Below, piece after piece: positions 15,614-24,503 of a DNA stretch of 64,000 nt; positions within the stretch are counted from its first letter, which is position 1, and each line of letters begins with the position of its first letter. The notes below the pieces were generated by a model, which was not told where the DNA came from, searched no databases, and saw only the letters and a program-made list of their open reading frames with translations. The stretch is from Flavobacteriales bacterium. Lineage in GTDB: Bacteria; Bacteroidota; Bacteroidia; Flavobacteriales_F; PHOS-HE28. Both the position numbers and the translations under genes were made by a program. The DNA is taken from the NCBI GenBank assembly GCA_016710685.1, contig JADJVC010000034.1, positions 124,001 to 188,000 on the forward strand, given 5' to 3'.

Positions 15614-15948
15614 TGGCGGCACCTCAAACACTTGACCAGACACTTCTTGCATTGGCCGACCCCACGCGCCGTGCCATCCTGCAACGCCTTTCCAGAGGGG
15701 AAGCGCGTGTTACGGAAGTGGCGCAGCCGTTCAAAATGTCGCTCAACGCGGTGAGCAAGCACATTCTTGTACTGGAGCGCGCCAAACTGGTGAAGCGGCG
15801 CAAAGTGGGGCGCGAACACTTCCTCAGCTACCGGGCGCAACCCTTGGACGCGGCCGCGAAATGGATGGACGATACACGCACCTTCTGGGGGTCGCGATTG
15901 GACGCCTTGGAGCACTTGCTCCGCGAAGAAGACGAGAACACGAAATGA
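15610..15948 (+). CDS. ArsR-family winged-helix regulator
   Basis: A 112-residue protein. LALADPTRRAILQRLSRGEARVTEVAQP is the typical N-terminus, and the recognition helix is MSLNAVSKHILVLERAKLV, followed by the wing RRKVGREHFLSY. It lacks the Cys metal-binding motif of arsenic- or cadmium-responsive members, so the signal is probably not a soft metal; many such regulators control an adjacent SRPBCC gene. It sits between two SRPBCC genes with 4-bp overlaps on both sides. The palindrome at 15103-15122 is its probable operator. Confidence 0.9.
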   Translation: MMAAPQTLDQTLLALADPTRRAILQRLSRGEARVTEVAQPFKMSLNAVSKHILVLERAKLVKRRKVGREHFLSYRAQPLDAAAKWMDDTRTFWGSRLDALEHLLREEDENTK

Positions 15949-16505
15949 TCAACGACCAAACTACACTCAAACACATGGACAACTACGGAAAGATCATCGC
16001 ACCGAACACCATCCGCTTCGAACGGCTGCTGCCCGGCCCTATCGAACGCGTGTGGGCCTATCTGACTGAATCGGAGAAGCGTGCCAAATGGTTGGCCAGC
16101 GGGAATATGGACCTGCGCGTCGGCGGGGAAGTAGATTTGTTTTGGTTGCACAGCACGTTGGATGCCGCACCAAGTGAAACACCGGAGAAGTATGCCTGTG
16201 GCCACACGATGAAGGCCAAAATCACGCGCTGCGAGCCACCCCATGTGCTCGGTTTCTCCTGGGGAATGCGTGCTGAAGCACTTTCCGAAGTGGTCTTCGA
16301 ACTTTCAGAAAAGGGGAAGGACGTGCTGCTTGTCCTCACGCACCACCGCTTGCCGGATCACAAGGACCTGCTCGGAGTTTCCGGTGGTTGGCATTCGCAC
16401 CTCGACATCCTCGTGGAGCATTTGAACGGACGCATTGCACCGGCATTCTGGGCAAAGCATGATGTGCTGAACGCGGAGTATGCCGTGCGGCTGAAGGGTG
16501 GGTGA
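15945..16505 (+). CDS. SRPBCC (AHSA1-like) family protein
   Basis: A 186-residue second START-fold protein of the operon: IRFERLLPGPIERVWAYLT, KRAKWLASG, GGEVDLFW, then VVFELSEKGKDVLLVLTH and a C-terminal helix HSHLDILVEHLNG. The start ATG at 15945 overlaps the ArsR stop (ATGA). ArsR plus one or two AHSA1-like genes is a recurrent unit in bacteria; its physiological role is not settled. Confidence 0.88.
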   Translation: MINDQTTLKHMDNYGKIIAPNTIRFERLLPGPIERVWAYLTESEKRAKWLASGNMDLRVGGEVDLFWLHSTLDAAPSETPEKYACGHTMKAKITRCEPPHVLGFSWGMRAEALSEVVFELSEKGKDVLLVLTHHRLPDHKDLLGVSGGWHSHLDILVEHLNGRIAPAFWAKHDVLNAEYAVRLKGG

Positions 16506-16523
16506 GGTGTCTCAACCGCGCGG

Positions 16524-17201
16524 TCATGGTTCCGTTGAGCAAGCAACGAAGTACGTCTTTCCGCGGAACCACTTCACCCGGCAGGGCATTCCCGAACGTT
16601 CCAGTTCCCATGCGGCGTCCATGTCCGGGTCGCCGAGTACGGTATTTTCCAGCAGCCAGCGGATCGCGGGCATGGCGGGCTTGGTGAGCCAACGGAAACG
16701 TGGTGGCAAGCGCCCGTCCAGTACCACTAAAACTCCCTCCGGCTCCAAGAGTTCGCGTGCCTTTTGGATCGCAGCTTGTGGATCACCGAAGCTGCTCAGT
16801 GAGAACTCGAAGTAGATCCGGTCGTACCGCGTTTCCGGATCAACATCGAACAAGTTGAGATGCTCCAATTTCACGTTCGCGATGTGATTCCTTTTCAAAC
16901 GGGCATGCGCGCGTTGCAACATCCGTTTGGAAAGATCGATGCCGTGTACAATGCCTTCAGGAGCGACAGCGCCGGCCAACTGCACCAAACTCCTGCCACT
17001 TCCGCAGCCTACGCTTAACACGCGATCGCCGGAAGCGCAGTGAAGGGACCGCAACGCCTCACGACGCGTAATACTTGGCACAAAGAAGAGCGGTTCGACC
17101 ACACTGTACCACGGAGCGATACGATCGAATCGTGCTTCAACCCAGCGCGGATCCTTACGCAGGTTTGCTCGGGGTTTTGCGGCTGGCATGCTTTGGTGCA
17201 T
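16524..17201 (-). CDS. Class I SAM-dependent methyltransferase
   Basis: A 225-residue protein with the methyltransferase motifs in order: VLSVGCGSGRSL (motif I, near residue 66), GIDLSKRML (post-I), LEHLNLFDVD (motif II region) and ARELLEPEGVLVVLD (motif III). The motif set resembles UbiE/MenG-type enzymes, but the length and ending (KTYFVACST) do not secure that. It lies immediately downstream of the PorP/SprF gene on the same strand. The start MHQSMPAAKPRA at 17201 avoids a 29-residue extension into the upstream gene. Confidence 0.8.
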   Translation of the reverse strand: MHQSMPAAKPRANLRKDPRWVEARFDRIAPWYSVVEPLFFVPSITRREALRSLHCASGDRVLSVGCGSGRSLVQLAGAVAPEGIVHGIDLSKRMLQRAHARLKRNHIANVKLEHLNLFDVDPETRYDRIYFEFSLSSFGDPQAAIQKARELLEPEGVLVVLDGRLPPRFRWLTKPAMPAIRWLLENTVLGDPDMDAAWELERSGMPCRVKWFRGKTYFVACSTEP

Positions 17202-17217
17202 GCCAAGGTAACGCGGC

Positions 17218-18225
17218 CTAGAATTTGGCGCAGGGCACCACGCGGCGGCGGGCCATGGAACGCTTCTTCCTGCTATCCGCAAGTTCAAAGATCGCGGTGA
17301 TCTCGTGCGCTCCGCCGCTGTTCAAAGCGAGCTTCGAAATGGTGATGTCGTAACTGTAGCCGAAGCGCCAGTCGCCCACCATGAAGCCCACCACTGCGGC
17401 AATGGCATCGTTGTTGGCGTAACCGGGTGCATAGGATTTAATAGGAATACCGCGGTACCACAGCCCGGCAAAAATGGGCTTGCGTTCGAAGTTTGCACCG
17501 ATGTCCAGTTGGTCGAATTTGCCTTGTGCGCGGTAGTTGAATGCAAATACGAGCGATTGTGCATCCTTCCGCACCATGCCCGGTGTGCGCATTTTGTAGC
17601 GGTAGCCACCGTGCATGTTGAACTGCGATGGCATTGCACTTTCATTGTCCAGCAAGGATTCGTTCGGGTGGTTCATGTGCTGGATGGCAAAGCCGAACCA
17701 CAGTTTCGGGGTGAAGAGCAGCAGGCCGGAACCGATGTCCGCGTATCCTTTTTTGCGACCATCGTAAAGTTCATAGGACGAAACATCACCGCCACGCGCA
17801 AGTTGATCGTTGAATACGAGCTTTGAATAGTCCACAGATCGGCTCGCATAACCGAATTGCAACGCGGGCCGCAGAAAGACCTTATGCTTCAGCTTTATCT
17901 CGTAGGCATATTGCAAGGCGATGGAGGTGGAGCTCAAGCCGCCTGTGCCAGCACGGTCGTACGTCGCCAACAGGCCGATGCCGCTGTTGAGGTTGCTCAA
18001 GTACTGGTCTGCTGCAAGGTTGTAACTAACGAATGCCCCTGGTATGGAAGGCCATTGGTCGCGGAATTGGAGTGCGAAACGACTTTGCACCGTAGTGCCG
18101 GCGAAGGCGGGACTGAGGTGCGTGGGCGCGGCATAGAATTGCGTGAAGTGCGGGTCCTGGGCCACGGCGGCGCTGCCCGCCAGAAGCAGGCCGAAGCCGA
18201 TCAGGTACTTCCGCTGGTTCATCAT
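17218..18225 (-). CDS. PorP/SprF-family T9SS outer-membrane protein
   Basis: A 335-residue protein with a signal peptide (cleavage after AAVAQ) followed by DPHFTQFYAAPTHLSPAFAG, the hallmark N-terminus of PorP/SprF proteins. It continues as alternating beta strands of a 14-stranded-type barrel and ends with WRFGYSYDITISKL. SprF-like proteins are needed for secretion or surface anchoring of specific adhesins carrying CHU_C-type ends. Here the gene is the third of a leftward operon behind a PD40 protein (junction 18225/18226) and a giant PKD cargo protein, which is probably its client. Confidence 0.93.
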   Translation of the reverse strand: MMNQRKYLIGFGLLLAGSAAVAQDPHFTQFYAAPTHLSPAFAGTTVQSRFALQFRDQWPSIPGAFVSYNLAADQYLSNLNSGIGLLATYDRAGTGGLSSTSIALQYAYEIKLKHKVFLRPALQFGYASRSVDYSKLVFNDQLARGGDVSSYELYDGRKKGYADIGSGLLLFTPKLWFGFAIQHMNHPNESLLDNESAMPSQFNMHGGYRYKMRTPGMVRKDAQSLVFAFNYRAQGKFDQLDIGANFERKPIFAGLWYRGIPIKSYAPGYANNDAIAAVVGFMVGDWRFGYSYDITISKLALNSGGAHEITAIFELADSRKKRSMARRRVVPCAKF

Positions 18226-19827
18226 TTATTTTTTCGGCGTTGCGCCTGCGGTGCGCTCGCTGCTCACCAAGGTGAAGTCCAGGGACATGATGTGGTCCTG
18301 GAAGTTGTCGTCGGCGTGAAGGTCCTGTTCCAGCGCATCATAGCCCGGTGCTGTCACCTGCACGTGGTAGTCCGCTCCCGGACGCACGGCCATCAGGTAA
18401 CGTCCGGTGCGCCCGTTGGTGAGGTAAGTGCCTTCCGGCTCGTCGTTTCCGAGGCGGGAGAGGACGATGCTCGCCTTCAACGGGACATCGTTACCGTTCA
18501 CCACCACGCCGCGTACCAATTGGTATTCGATCTGGTTCACCGGGAAAATAGCTTGGTAGATATCCTGCCCGCCGAGCCCATTGGGCCTTTCAGAGCTGAA
18601 GTAGCCGGTGCGGCCGTCGGCGCTGAGACAGAAATAAATGTCGTCGTTCACCGTGTTCAACGGGTAGCCCATGTTCTCCGGCGTGGCCCAAGTATTGAGG
18701 TCGGGGTCGGTAAGTGAGGCCTTGAAGATGTCGAAGCCGCCCATGGTGTTGTGGCCGTTGCTGCTGAAGAAGAGCGTGGTTCCGTCGCTATGCATGAAAG
18801 GTGCATCCTCGTCGAACTGCGTATTGATCTTCGGCCCCAGGTTGAGCGGCAGGCTCCATTCCCCGTTGGGCAGGCGGCGTATGCGGTAGAGGTCGCGACC
18901 GCCGAAACCGCCGGCCCGGTCACTGCTGAAGTAGATCTCCGCTCCATCGGGGCTGATGGTCGCGCTGGGTTCATGTGCGTCGCTATTGATGGCGTCGGTC
19001 ATGCGCACGGGTTCTTGCCAACGCCCTTGCACTTTGGAGGCGATGAACAGGTCGCCATCGAGCATGGTGGCGTCGGCGCGGTAGATGATCATTTCATTGC
19101 CATCCTTGCCCAAGCCTACTGTGGCATCCTGCGCTTCGGTGTTCAAGGGCGCGCCCACATTGGCAGCCGTTGCCCATTCACCATTGGTGGAGGTGGCGGT
19201 ATAGATGTCCTCGAATTCTTGGCCGCTGGCATCCTTCAAGCTCCCCATGGTGCCTTTGCGGCGGCTGGTGAAGTACATCGTGTTGCCTTCCGCGGTGATG
19301 ATGGGGCAGTAGTCGTGAGCGGGTGAGTTGATGTTGGTGCCGAGGTTGCGGATGCGCAGGTCAACGGGTCGGGCCGTCATCAGTTTGGCATACTTGGCGA
19401 TCTGCATTTGACGGTCCACGTCTGCGGGGTCGATTTCACGGTCGCGCATTTTGCCATATTGCTCGAGCAGGGCGATCTCTTCATCGAAGCGTTGCTGCCG
19501 ATGGCGTGCCAGAGCCATGTGGTACACCGCTTCGGTGTTCCCCAACCGGGCCGCGATCTCGAAATGACCGTCGGCCAGATCGCGCATGCCGGGCAGGCGC
19601 AGCTCGCACATGGCGGCTTCCTGATAGACGTCGGCGAATGTTGTGTCGATGGGCAACAGGCCTTTGTAGAGCATGTAGGCGTCGGCCCATTGTTCGCCAT
19701 ATGCGAAGCTGCGCGCCTCTTCCAGCATGCGGTCCTGCGCCCGGGTGTAGCCGCGTTGCGCTTGAGCGGCCGACCCGATCGTGAGGGCCAACGCCAATGC
19801 TGCGTAGTTCATAGGGTTTGCTTTCAT
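18226..19827 (-). CDS. TPR/PD40 beta-propeller protein of the T9SS triad
   Basis: A 533-residue exported protein (signal peptide ends near AAQAQ). A helical TPR-like region covers about residues 26-150, then a WD40-like PD40 propeller (about 165-420) with repeated ISPDGAEIYFSSDR, HSDGTTLFFSSNG and LSADGRTGYFSSE blades, and a C-terminal carboxypeptidase-regulatory-like beta sandwich (about 430-520). Related Bacteroidota proteins (PorE-like) end in an OmpA peptidoglycan-binding domain, which is missing here. It overlaps the upstream PKD gene by 4 bp (ATGA). Probable role: a periplasmic link of the PorP/SprF secretion complex. Confidence 0.85.
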   Translation of the reverse strand: MKANPMNYAALALALTIGSAAQAQRGYTRAQDRMLEEARSFAYGEQWADAYMLYKGLLPIDTTFADVYQEAAMCELRLPGMRDLADGHFEIAARLGNTEAVYHMALARHRQQRFDEEIALLEQYGKMRDREIDPADVDRQMQIAKYAKLMTARPVDLRIRNLGTNINSPAHDYCPIITAEGNTMYFTSRRKGTMGSLKDASGQEFEDIYTATSTNGEWATAANVGAPLNTEAQDATVGLGKDGNEMIIYRADATMLDGDLFIASKVQGRWQEPVRMTDAINSDAHEPSATISPDGAEIYFSSDRAGGFGGRDLYRIRRLPNGEWSLPLNLGPKINTQFDEDAPFMHSDGTTLFFSSNGHNTMGGFDIFKASLTDPDLNTWATPENMGYPLNTVNDDIYFCLSADGRTGYFSSERPNGLGGQDIYQAIFPVNQIEYQLVRGVVVNGNDVPLKASIVLSRLGNDEPEGTYLTNGRTGRYLMAVRPGADYHVQVTAPGYDALEQDLHADDNFQDHIMSLDFTLVSSERTAGATPKK

Positions 19828-22800
19828 CGTAAGAGCGTTAGGTCACCGGTCATTTTCTTTTCATCGCCGGTAACAAAGCGGGCGAATGCTTTCCACACAT
19901 AAACGTCCTGTTTGGCCGGCTTGCCGCGGTAGTATCCGTCCCAACCTTGGTTGATGTCCTCAGTTTCGAAGATCATTTCACCCCAGCGGTTGAATACTTG
20001 CAGCTTGTATTTCTCCACGCCCGTGCTGAGCGGATGGAAAATGTCGTTGTCTAAACTGTTCGGGTCGTAGATGCCATCACCTGGTCCGTTACTGCCGGGG
20101 CTGAAGGCGTTGGGGAAGGTGAGTTCCCCGCTTTGGATGGCTGTTACCGCGCCGGGTATGGCGAACGTGTCCGGGCAATTCCAGCCGTTGTTCGCGACCA
20201 ATTGGATCCCGTAGCTGCCGGGTGATTGGTAAAAGTGGACCGGGTTCGTTTCATTGCTGAATGTGCCGTCGCCGAAATCCCAGGTATAGGCCGTGGCGGA
20301 GTTGCTCAAGTTGTAGGTGAAGAGCGGTTGGCCGGGCACGTTCACTTCGTTGGGCTGCACGGTGAAATAAGCCGTGGCCCTCGGATGGACGATCACGGAG
20401 TCCACCTTGACCGCTGTGCTGGTGCCGCCGCCGGGGCCGAATGCCGTGAGCGTGATGGTATACGTACCCGGAGTATTGTATACGTACACAGGGTCCGTTG
20501 CGATGCCGGATCCGCCGTCTCCGAACTGCCATTGATAGCCGTTGCCCAGCAAGGAGGTGTTGATGAACGAAATGGTCAATGGCGCGCAACCCTCGCCGCT
20601 GCCGATGAAGGAGGCCGTGGGCAAAGGCGGGTCGATAATGATGGTCTGCGTGGCGGTGTCCGTGCAAGCGCCTGCCTGGACGGTCAATGCGATCACATAA
20701 GTTCCCCAATTGGCATACGTGTGAGGTGCGGGGCTGATGCCGGATGTGGAACTTCCGTCGCCGAAGCTCCAGGCGTAGTTCCATTGCCCCGTGGCCGTGG
20801 TGTTGTTGATGCTGACCGTTGCATCAGGATAGGTCTGCCCGAAAGGTGTTGCCAAGAAGGATGCTGTCGGCAAAGGGTGTATGGTGATGCTGTGTTGCGC
20901 CGTGATCGGGCAGCCATAAGCGGATGTGGCCGTCAAGGTCACGGTGAAGACCAGGTCGGTGGTGCCCGTGTTCACGTAGGTATGGCTCACTTGCTGTCCC
21001 ACCAAGGTGGTGCCGTCGCCCATGGCCCAGATCCATTGAACGCCGCCTTGGCCTTGGTCTTCCAAGGTGATCGCCGCCGGGGAACAAGCTTCCTGGGGCA
21101 ACTGGAATTGGGCCGTAAGCGATGGATACACCTGCACAGGTGCCGAAAGCGTGTCCGTGCATCCGAATGGTGACGTGGCCGTGAGGTGGGCCATGAACGT
21201 GGCCGGGTCGTTCCCGGTGTTGACGTAGGTATGCGTGATGTTGCCCGGTGCGGCGTTCTGGAATGTGCCGTCGCCGAACATCCAGTTCATGCTGGAAGCA
21301 CCGATGGTCATGTCGTTGAACGCGGTTACCGCCGGCGAGCAACCCGTGGTGGGTGATGCTGTGAACTGGGCGATGGGCGCGGGATGAACGAGTACATCGG
21401 CCGTGGCCGTGTCACTGCAGCCGAAGCTTGAAGAGGCGATCAGGAAAGGATGGAACACTACGTCGTTCACGCCTTGGTTGGCAAAGGCATGCACGGGATG
21501 TTGCAGCAAACTTCCCGATCCGTCGCCGAAGGTCCACATGTAAGTTGTGGCGCCAGTGCTCAGGTTGATGAAGCCCGGGTCCATAGGGGAGCAACCGGCG
21601 CTATCGGAAACGAAGGCCGCGGTTACCTGCGGGAATACCTGCACGGTTGCAGCGGCGGAACTGGTGCAGCCGCGGTCCGAGGTGGCCGTAAGTGAAACGG
21701 GGAAAGAAGCGGCCCCGGGACCTTGGAAGTTGGTCCATGTGTGGCCGTGCAAAATTGCCGTAGTGTCGGATTGTAAGCCGTCACCATAGTTCCAATGGTA
21801 GCTCACGGCACCGCTGGATGCATTGGTCAACGTCGTGGCCAATGGATGGCACCCGGTGGTTCCGGAAAGGTTGAACTGGGCGATGGGCGCGGGGTATACG
21901 GGGATTACGCCAGCCGTGCTGTCCGTGCATCCGAAAGCGTTACTCGCCACTAACGTCACTGGAAAATGGACCGTGCTGTCGGAGTTGTTCAAGTAGGTAT
22001 GCACCGGATTTGGCCCACTACCGGTGGAGCCGTCGCCGAAGTTCCATTGATAGGTTATGGCGCCGATCACGGCCGGGAAGGTCACGGTCAAGGGGGCGCA
22101 ACCGCTGTCCGGCACAGCGCTGAAGGTGAAGTGGGGCGCGGGGTAAACTATGAACGAGGCTTGCGTGGTACTGCTGCAACCAGCCCAATTGGTTGCGGTG
22201 AGCGTAACGTTGATGGTCTGCAAAATGCCGGTATGGTTCACATACGTGTGGCTGGGATTCTGAGCCGCGCTGGTGATGCCGTCGCCGAAATCCCAGAGAT
22301 AGCTGGTCGCTCCGGTGCTGTTGTTCGTGAAAGTGACGGACAAGGGTGCGCATCCGGCTAACGCGTTGTGCGTGAACAGGGCCAGCACGGTAGGCGAAAC
22401 GGTGATCGTGGTGACGGCTGTGTCGCTGCATCCGGAAACCGTTCCCGCGATCAGCATCGCCGTGTACACGCTGTCCACGTTCCCGAAATTGGAATAAGAA
22501 TGCGTGGGTGAGGTGTTGTTGTCCGATCCGCCATCGCCGAAATGCCAAATGCTATTGGCGGCTCCGGTACTTGTGTTACTGAATTGCACCTGGAGCGGGG
22601 AGCAGCCTGAAAGCGTGTCGGTATTGAACGATGCCGCCGGCTTGGGCTCCACATGGAAAGTGGTGCTTGAAGTTCCGGAACAGTATGGTGTGGTCACTGT
22701 CAAGGTCACTGTGAAGTCACCGCCCGCAGTGTACATGTGCGTGGGTGCCTGATCGGTGCTGGTTGCCCCGTCCCCGAAATCCCAAGCCCATTGAACGATC

Positions 22801-24332
22801 GCATTGCCTGGCTCGGTGATGGTGAGGTCGGCGAATTGCGCGGGCGATCCTTCGCACACGTTCTGCGCTCCGATCACCGGTTGCGGTGGCGTGTACACAT
22901 GTACGGTGTCGATGACCGTGTTGTCGCAGGTCATGTTGTTGTAAGCCGTCAACGAGATCACGTAGGTACCGGGCGTACTGTACGTATGCGGCGGTGGGGC
23001 GAATTGCGTATCGGTGTTGCCATCGCCGAAATCCCAATTTTGGTTCACGGAATTGAGCGTGTTGTTCGTTACATCCACCGTGATGCTGCTGCACGCGGCA
23101 TCGTGGTCCAGCGTGAACTGGGCCGTGGGGCTGGGCAGCACGGTCACCGTGGCCATTGCGGTATCCGCACAGCCGGCCGTGGAGCCTTGTATGCTGGCGG
23201 CAAAATTGACATTGTAGGTGCCGGCGGTATTAAAGGTGTGTGTTTGGTCGCCGGAAGATGTGTTTTCAAATCCGTTTCCCTCGGCGAAATCCCATTCGAA
23301 ATAATTCGCGCCTCCCGTATTCGTCTGGGTGAATTGCACAGGGTATCCGGGGCAGATCGTGGTGGGGTTCGCGTTCAGGGTCACGGAAGGCGGTGGCACG
23401 ATGTTGATGGTGATGAAGGCGGTGTCCACGCCGCAGTAATTGCTGTCCAGCATCATCACATCGTAGCTGCCGATGCCGGGATAGGCAATGGTATGCGGGA
23501 AGGTGGGTGGCCAAGGCGTCCAGTCCACGATGGAGTCGTGCCCGGTGCCCCAGTAGTCGCCGTAGTTCCAGTATTCGAAACGCTGGTAGATATTGCCTTG
23601 GCTCAAGCAGTTCCTGTCGGTGGTGTTGAGGTAGGTCACTTCATTGTCGGGCCAACAGAGCAGCGTGGCACTGGGCGCGATGTTCGCCGTGTCGGTGTCC
23701 CACACGCGGATGGGGTTGAAACTGGCAAGACTTGGGCCACCTTGCAAGGTGTTACAGGTGTTTTGCGCTCGAAGTCGCACTTGGGTTTCGCAGCCCACGG
23801 TACCAGGCATGTAGGTGTGCGAAAGCACCTGCCCAAGGTTGGTGTAGTCGTAGGTGATCCAGCCGGTGCCATCACCAAAGTTCCATTGGAACACGGTATT
23901 GGGCGATGTGTTGGTGCTGCTGTTTATGAAGTCCAGCGCTTGTGGCGCGCAGGCCTGGGTAAGGCCGCCCAAGGGGATCTGGATCGAGGCACTGGTGCTC
24001 TTCTCCATGGTCAACGTGCCGGTCACCACGCAACCTGTTCCGGGTTCCGTGAGCGTAACCGTGTAGGTTGCCACTGCTGCCGCATAGGGATAGCTTACGG
24101 TCTGAGGCGGGATCAGTCCGGCACCGTTGTAGATCGGGGAGCCGTCACCCCAGTCCACGGTAAATGGGCCGATGGCGGTGGGCGAGCCCAGCACAAGGGT
24201 GAAGTTGTTACCTGAGCAGCTCACCCAGACGGGTGTATCGCTGGGTGTGCCGGTGCCATCAAAAAGCTGGGGACATTGCGCGTTCGCAATGCCCGATAAC
24301 AGGATGAGGGCGGATGCCGCAATACGTCGCAT
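19824..24332 (-). CDS. Giant PKD-repeat adhesin with CHU_C (T9SS type B) C-terminus
   Basis: About 1,502 residues. A signal peptide (MRRIAASALILLSGIANAQ) is followed by some 15 PKD-like repeats, each with a WxFGDG core and a PxHxY turn (for example YLWDFGDG, YQWNFGDG, YTWDFGDG); many also carry GCxPL at the repeat start. The last 95 residues are the gliding-motility CHU_C domain: LTFPNAFSPGS, LQVFNRWGEMIFE, GWDGYYRGKP, and a final LTLLR. It should be secreted by T9SS and act as a surface adhesin or filament. The start at 24332 places the leader at the N-terminus; in-frame ATGs further upstream add basic, non-signal sequence. Confidence 0.9.
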   Translation of the reverse strand: MRRIAASALILLSGIANAQCPQLFDGTGTPSDTPVWVSCSGNNFTLVLGSPTAIGPFTVDWGDGSPIYNGAGLIPPQTVSYPYAAAVATYTVTLTEPGTGCVVTGTLTMEKSTSASIQIPLGGLTQACAPQALDFINSSTNTSPNTVFQWNFGDGTGWITYDYTNLGQVLSHTYMPGTVGCETQVRLRAQNTCNTLQGGPSLASFNPIRVWDTDTANIAPSATLLCWPDNEVTYLNTTDRNCLSQGNIYQRFEYWNYGDYWGTGHDSIVDWTPWPPTFPHTIAYPGIGSYDVMMLDSNYCGVDTAFITINIVPPPSVTLNANPTTICPGYPVQFTQTNTGGANYFEWDFAEGNGFENTSSGDQTHTFNTAGTYNVNFAASIQGSTAGCADTAMATVTVLPSPTAQFTLDHDAACSSITVDVTNNTLNSVNQNWDFGDGNTDTQFAPPPHTYSTPGTYVISLTAYNNMTCDNTVIDTVHVYTPPQPVIGAQNVCEGSPAQFADLTITEPGNAIVQWAWDFGDGATSTDQAPTHMYTAGGDFTVTLTVTTPYCSGTSSTTFHVEPKPAASFNTDTLSGCSPLQVQFSNTSTGAANSIWHFGDGGSDNNTSPTHSYSNFGNVDSVYTAMLIAGTVSGCSDTAVTTITVSPTVLALFTHNALAGCAPLSVTFTNNSTGATSYLWDFGDGITSAAQNPSHTYVNHTGILQTINVTLTATNWAGCSSTTQASFIVYPAPHFTFSAVPDSGCAPLTVTFPAVIGAITYQWNFGDGSTGSGPNPVHTYLNNSDSTVHFPVTLVASNAFGCTDSTAGVIPVYPAPIAQFNLSGTTGCHPLATTLTNASSGAVSYHWNYGDGLQSDTTAILHGHTWTNFQGPGAASFPVSLTATSDRGCTSSAAATVQVFPQVTAAFVSDSAGCSPMDPGFINLSTGATTYMWTFGDGSGSLLQHPVHAFANQGVNDVVFHPFLIASSSFGCSDTATADVLVHPAPIAQFTASPTTGCSPAVTAFNDMTIGASSMNWMFGDGTFQNAAPGNITHTYVNTGNDPATFMAHLTATSPFGCTDTLSAPVQVYPSLTAQFQLPQEACSPAAITLEDQGQGGVQWIWAMGDGTTLVGQQVSHTYVNTGTTDLVFTVTLTATSAYGCPITAQHSITIHPLPTASFLATPFGQTYPDATVSINNTTATGQWNYAWSFGDGSSTSGISPAPHTYANWGTYVIALTVQAGACTDTATQTIIIDPPLPTASFIGSGEGCAPLTISFINTSLLGNGYQWQFGDGGSGIATDPVYVYNTPGTYTITLTAFGPGGGTSTAVKVDSVIVHPRATAYFTVQPNEVNVPGQPLFTYNLSNSATAYTWDFGDGTFSNETNPVHFYQSPGSYGIQLVANNGWNCPDTFAIPGAVTAIQSGELTFPNAFSPGSNGPGDGIYDPNSLDNDIFHPLSTGVEKYKLQVFNRWGEMIFETEDINQGWDGYYRGKPAKQDVYVWKAFARFVTGDEKKMTGDLTLLR

Positions 24333-24503
24333 GTTCCAGCGGGGCGATACCATAGGGGGCGGTTTACGCATCCAATGGCTTTTTGGATACGATCGGCAGG
24401 AAATGGGCGGGGAGTTGCTTGCAAGACCTCGCCGGTCAGAAAGTGCCGGGAACAATCGCGCCGTGATCGCGTATCAATAGCTATTGACCTCAAGTTGATC
24501 CAC

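Noticed and set aside
22737..24215. 492-aa plus-strand frame
   Set aside because: Antisense shadow of the PKD adhesin.
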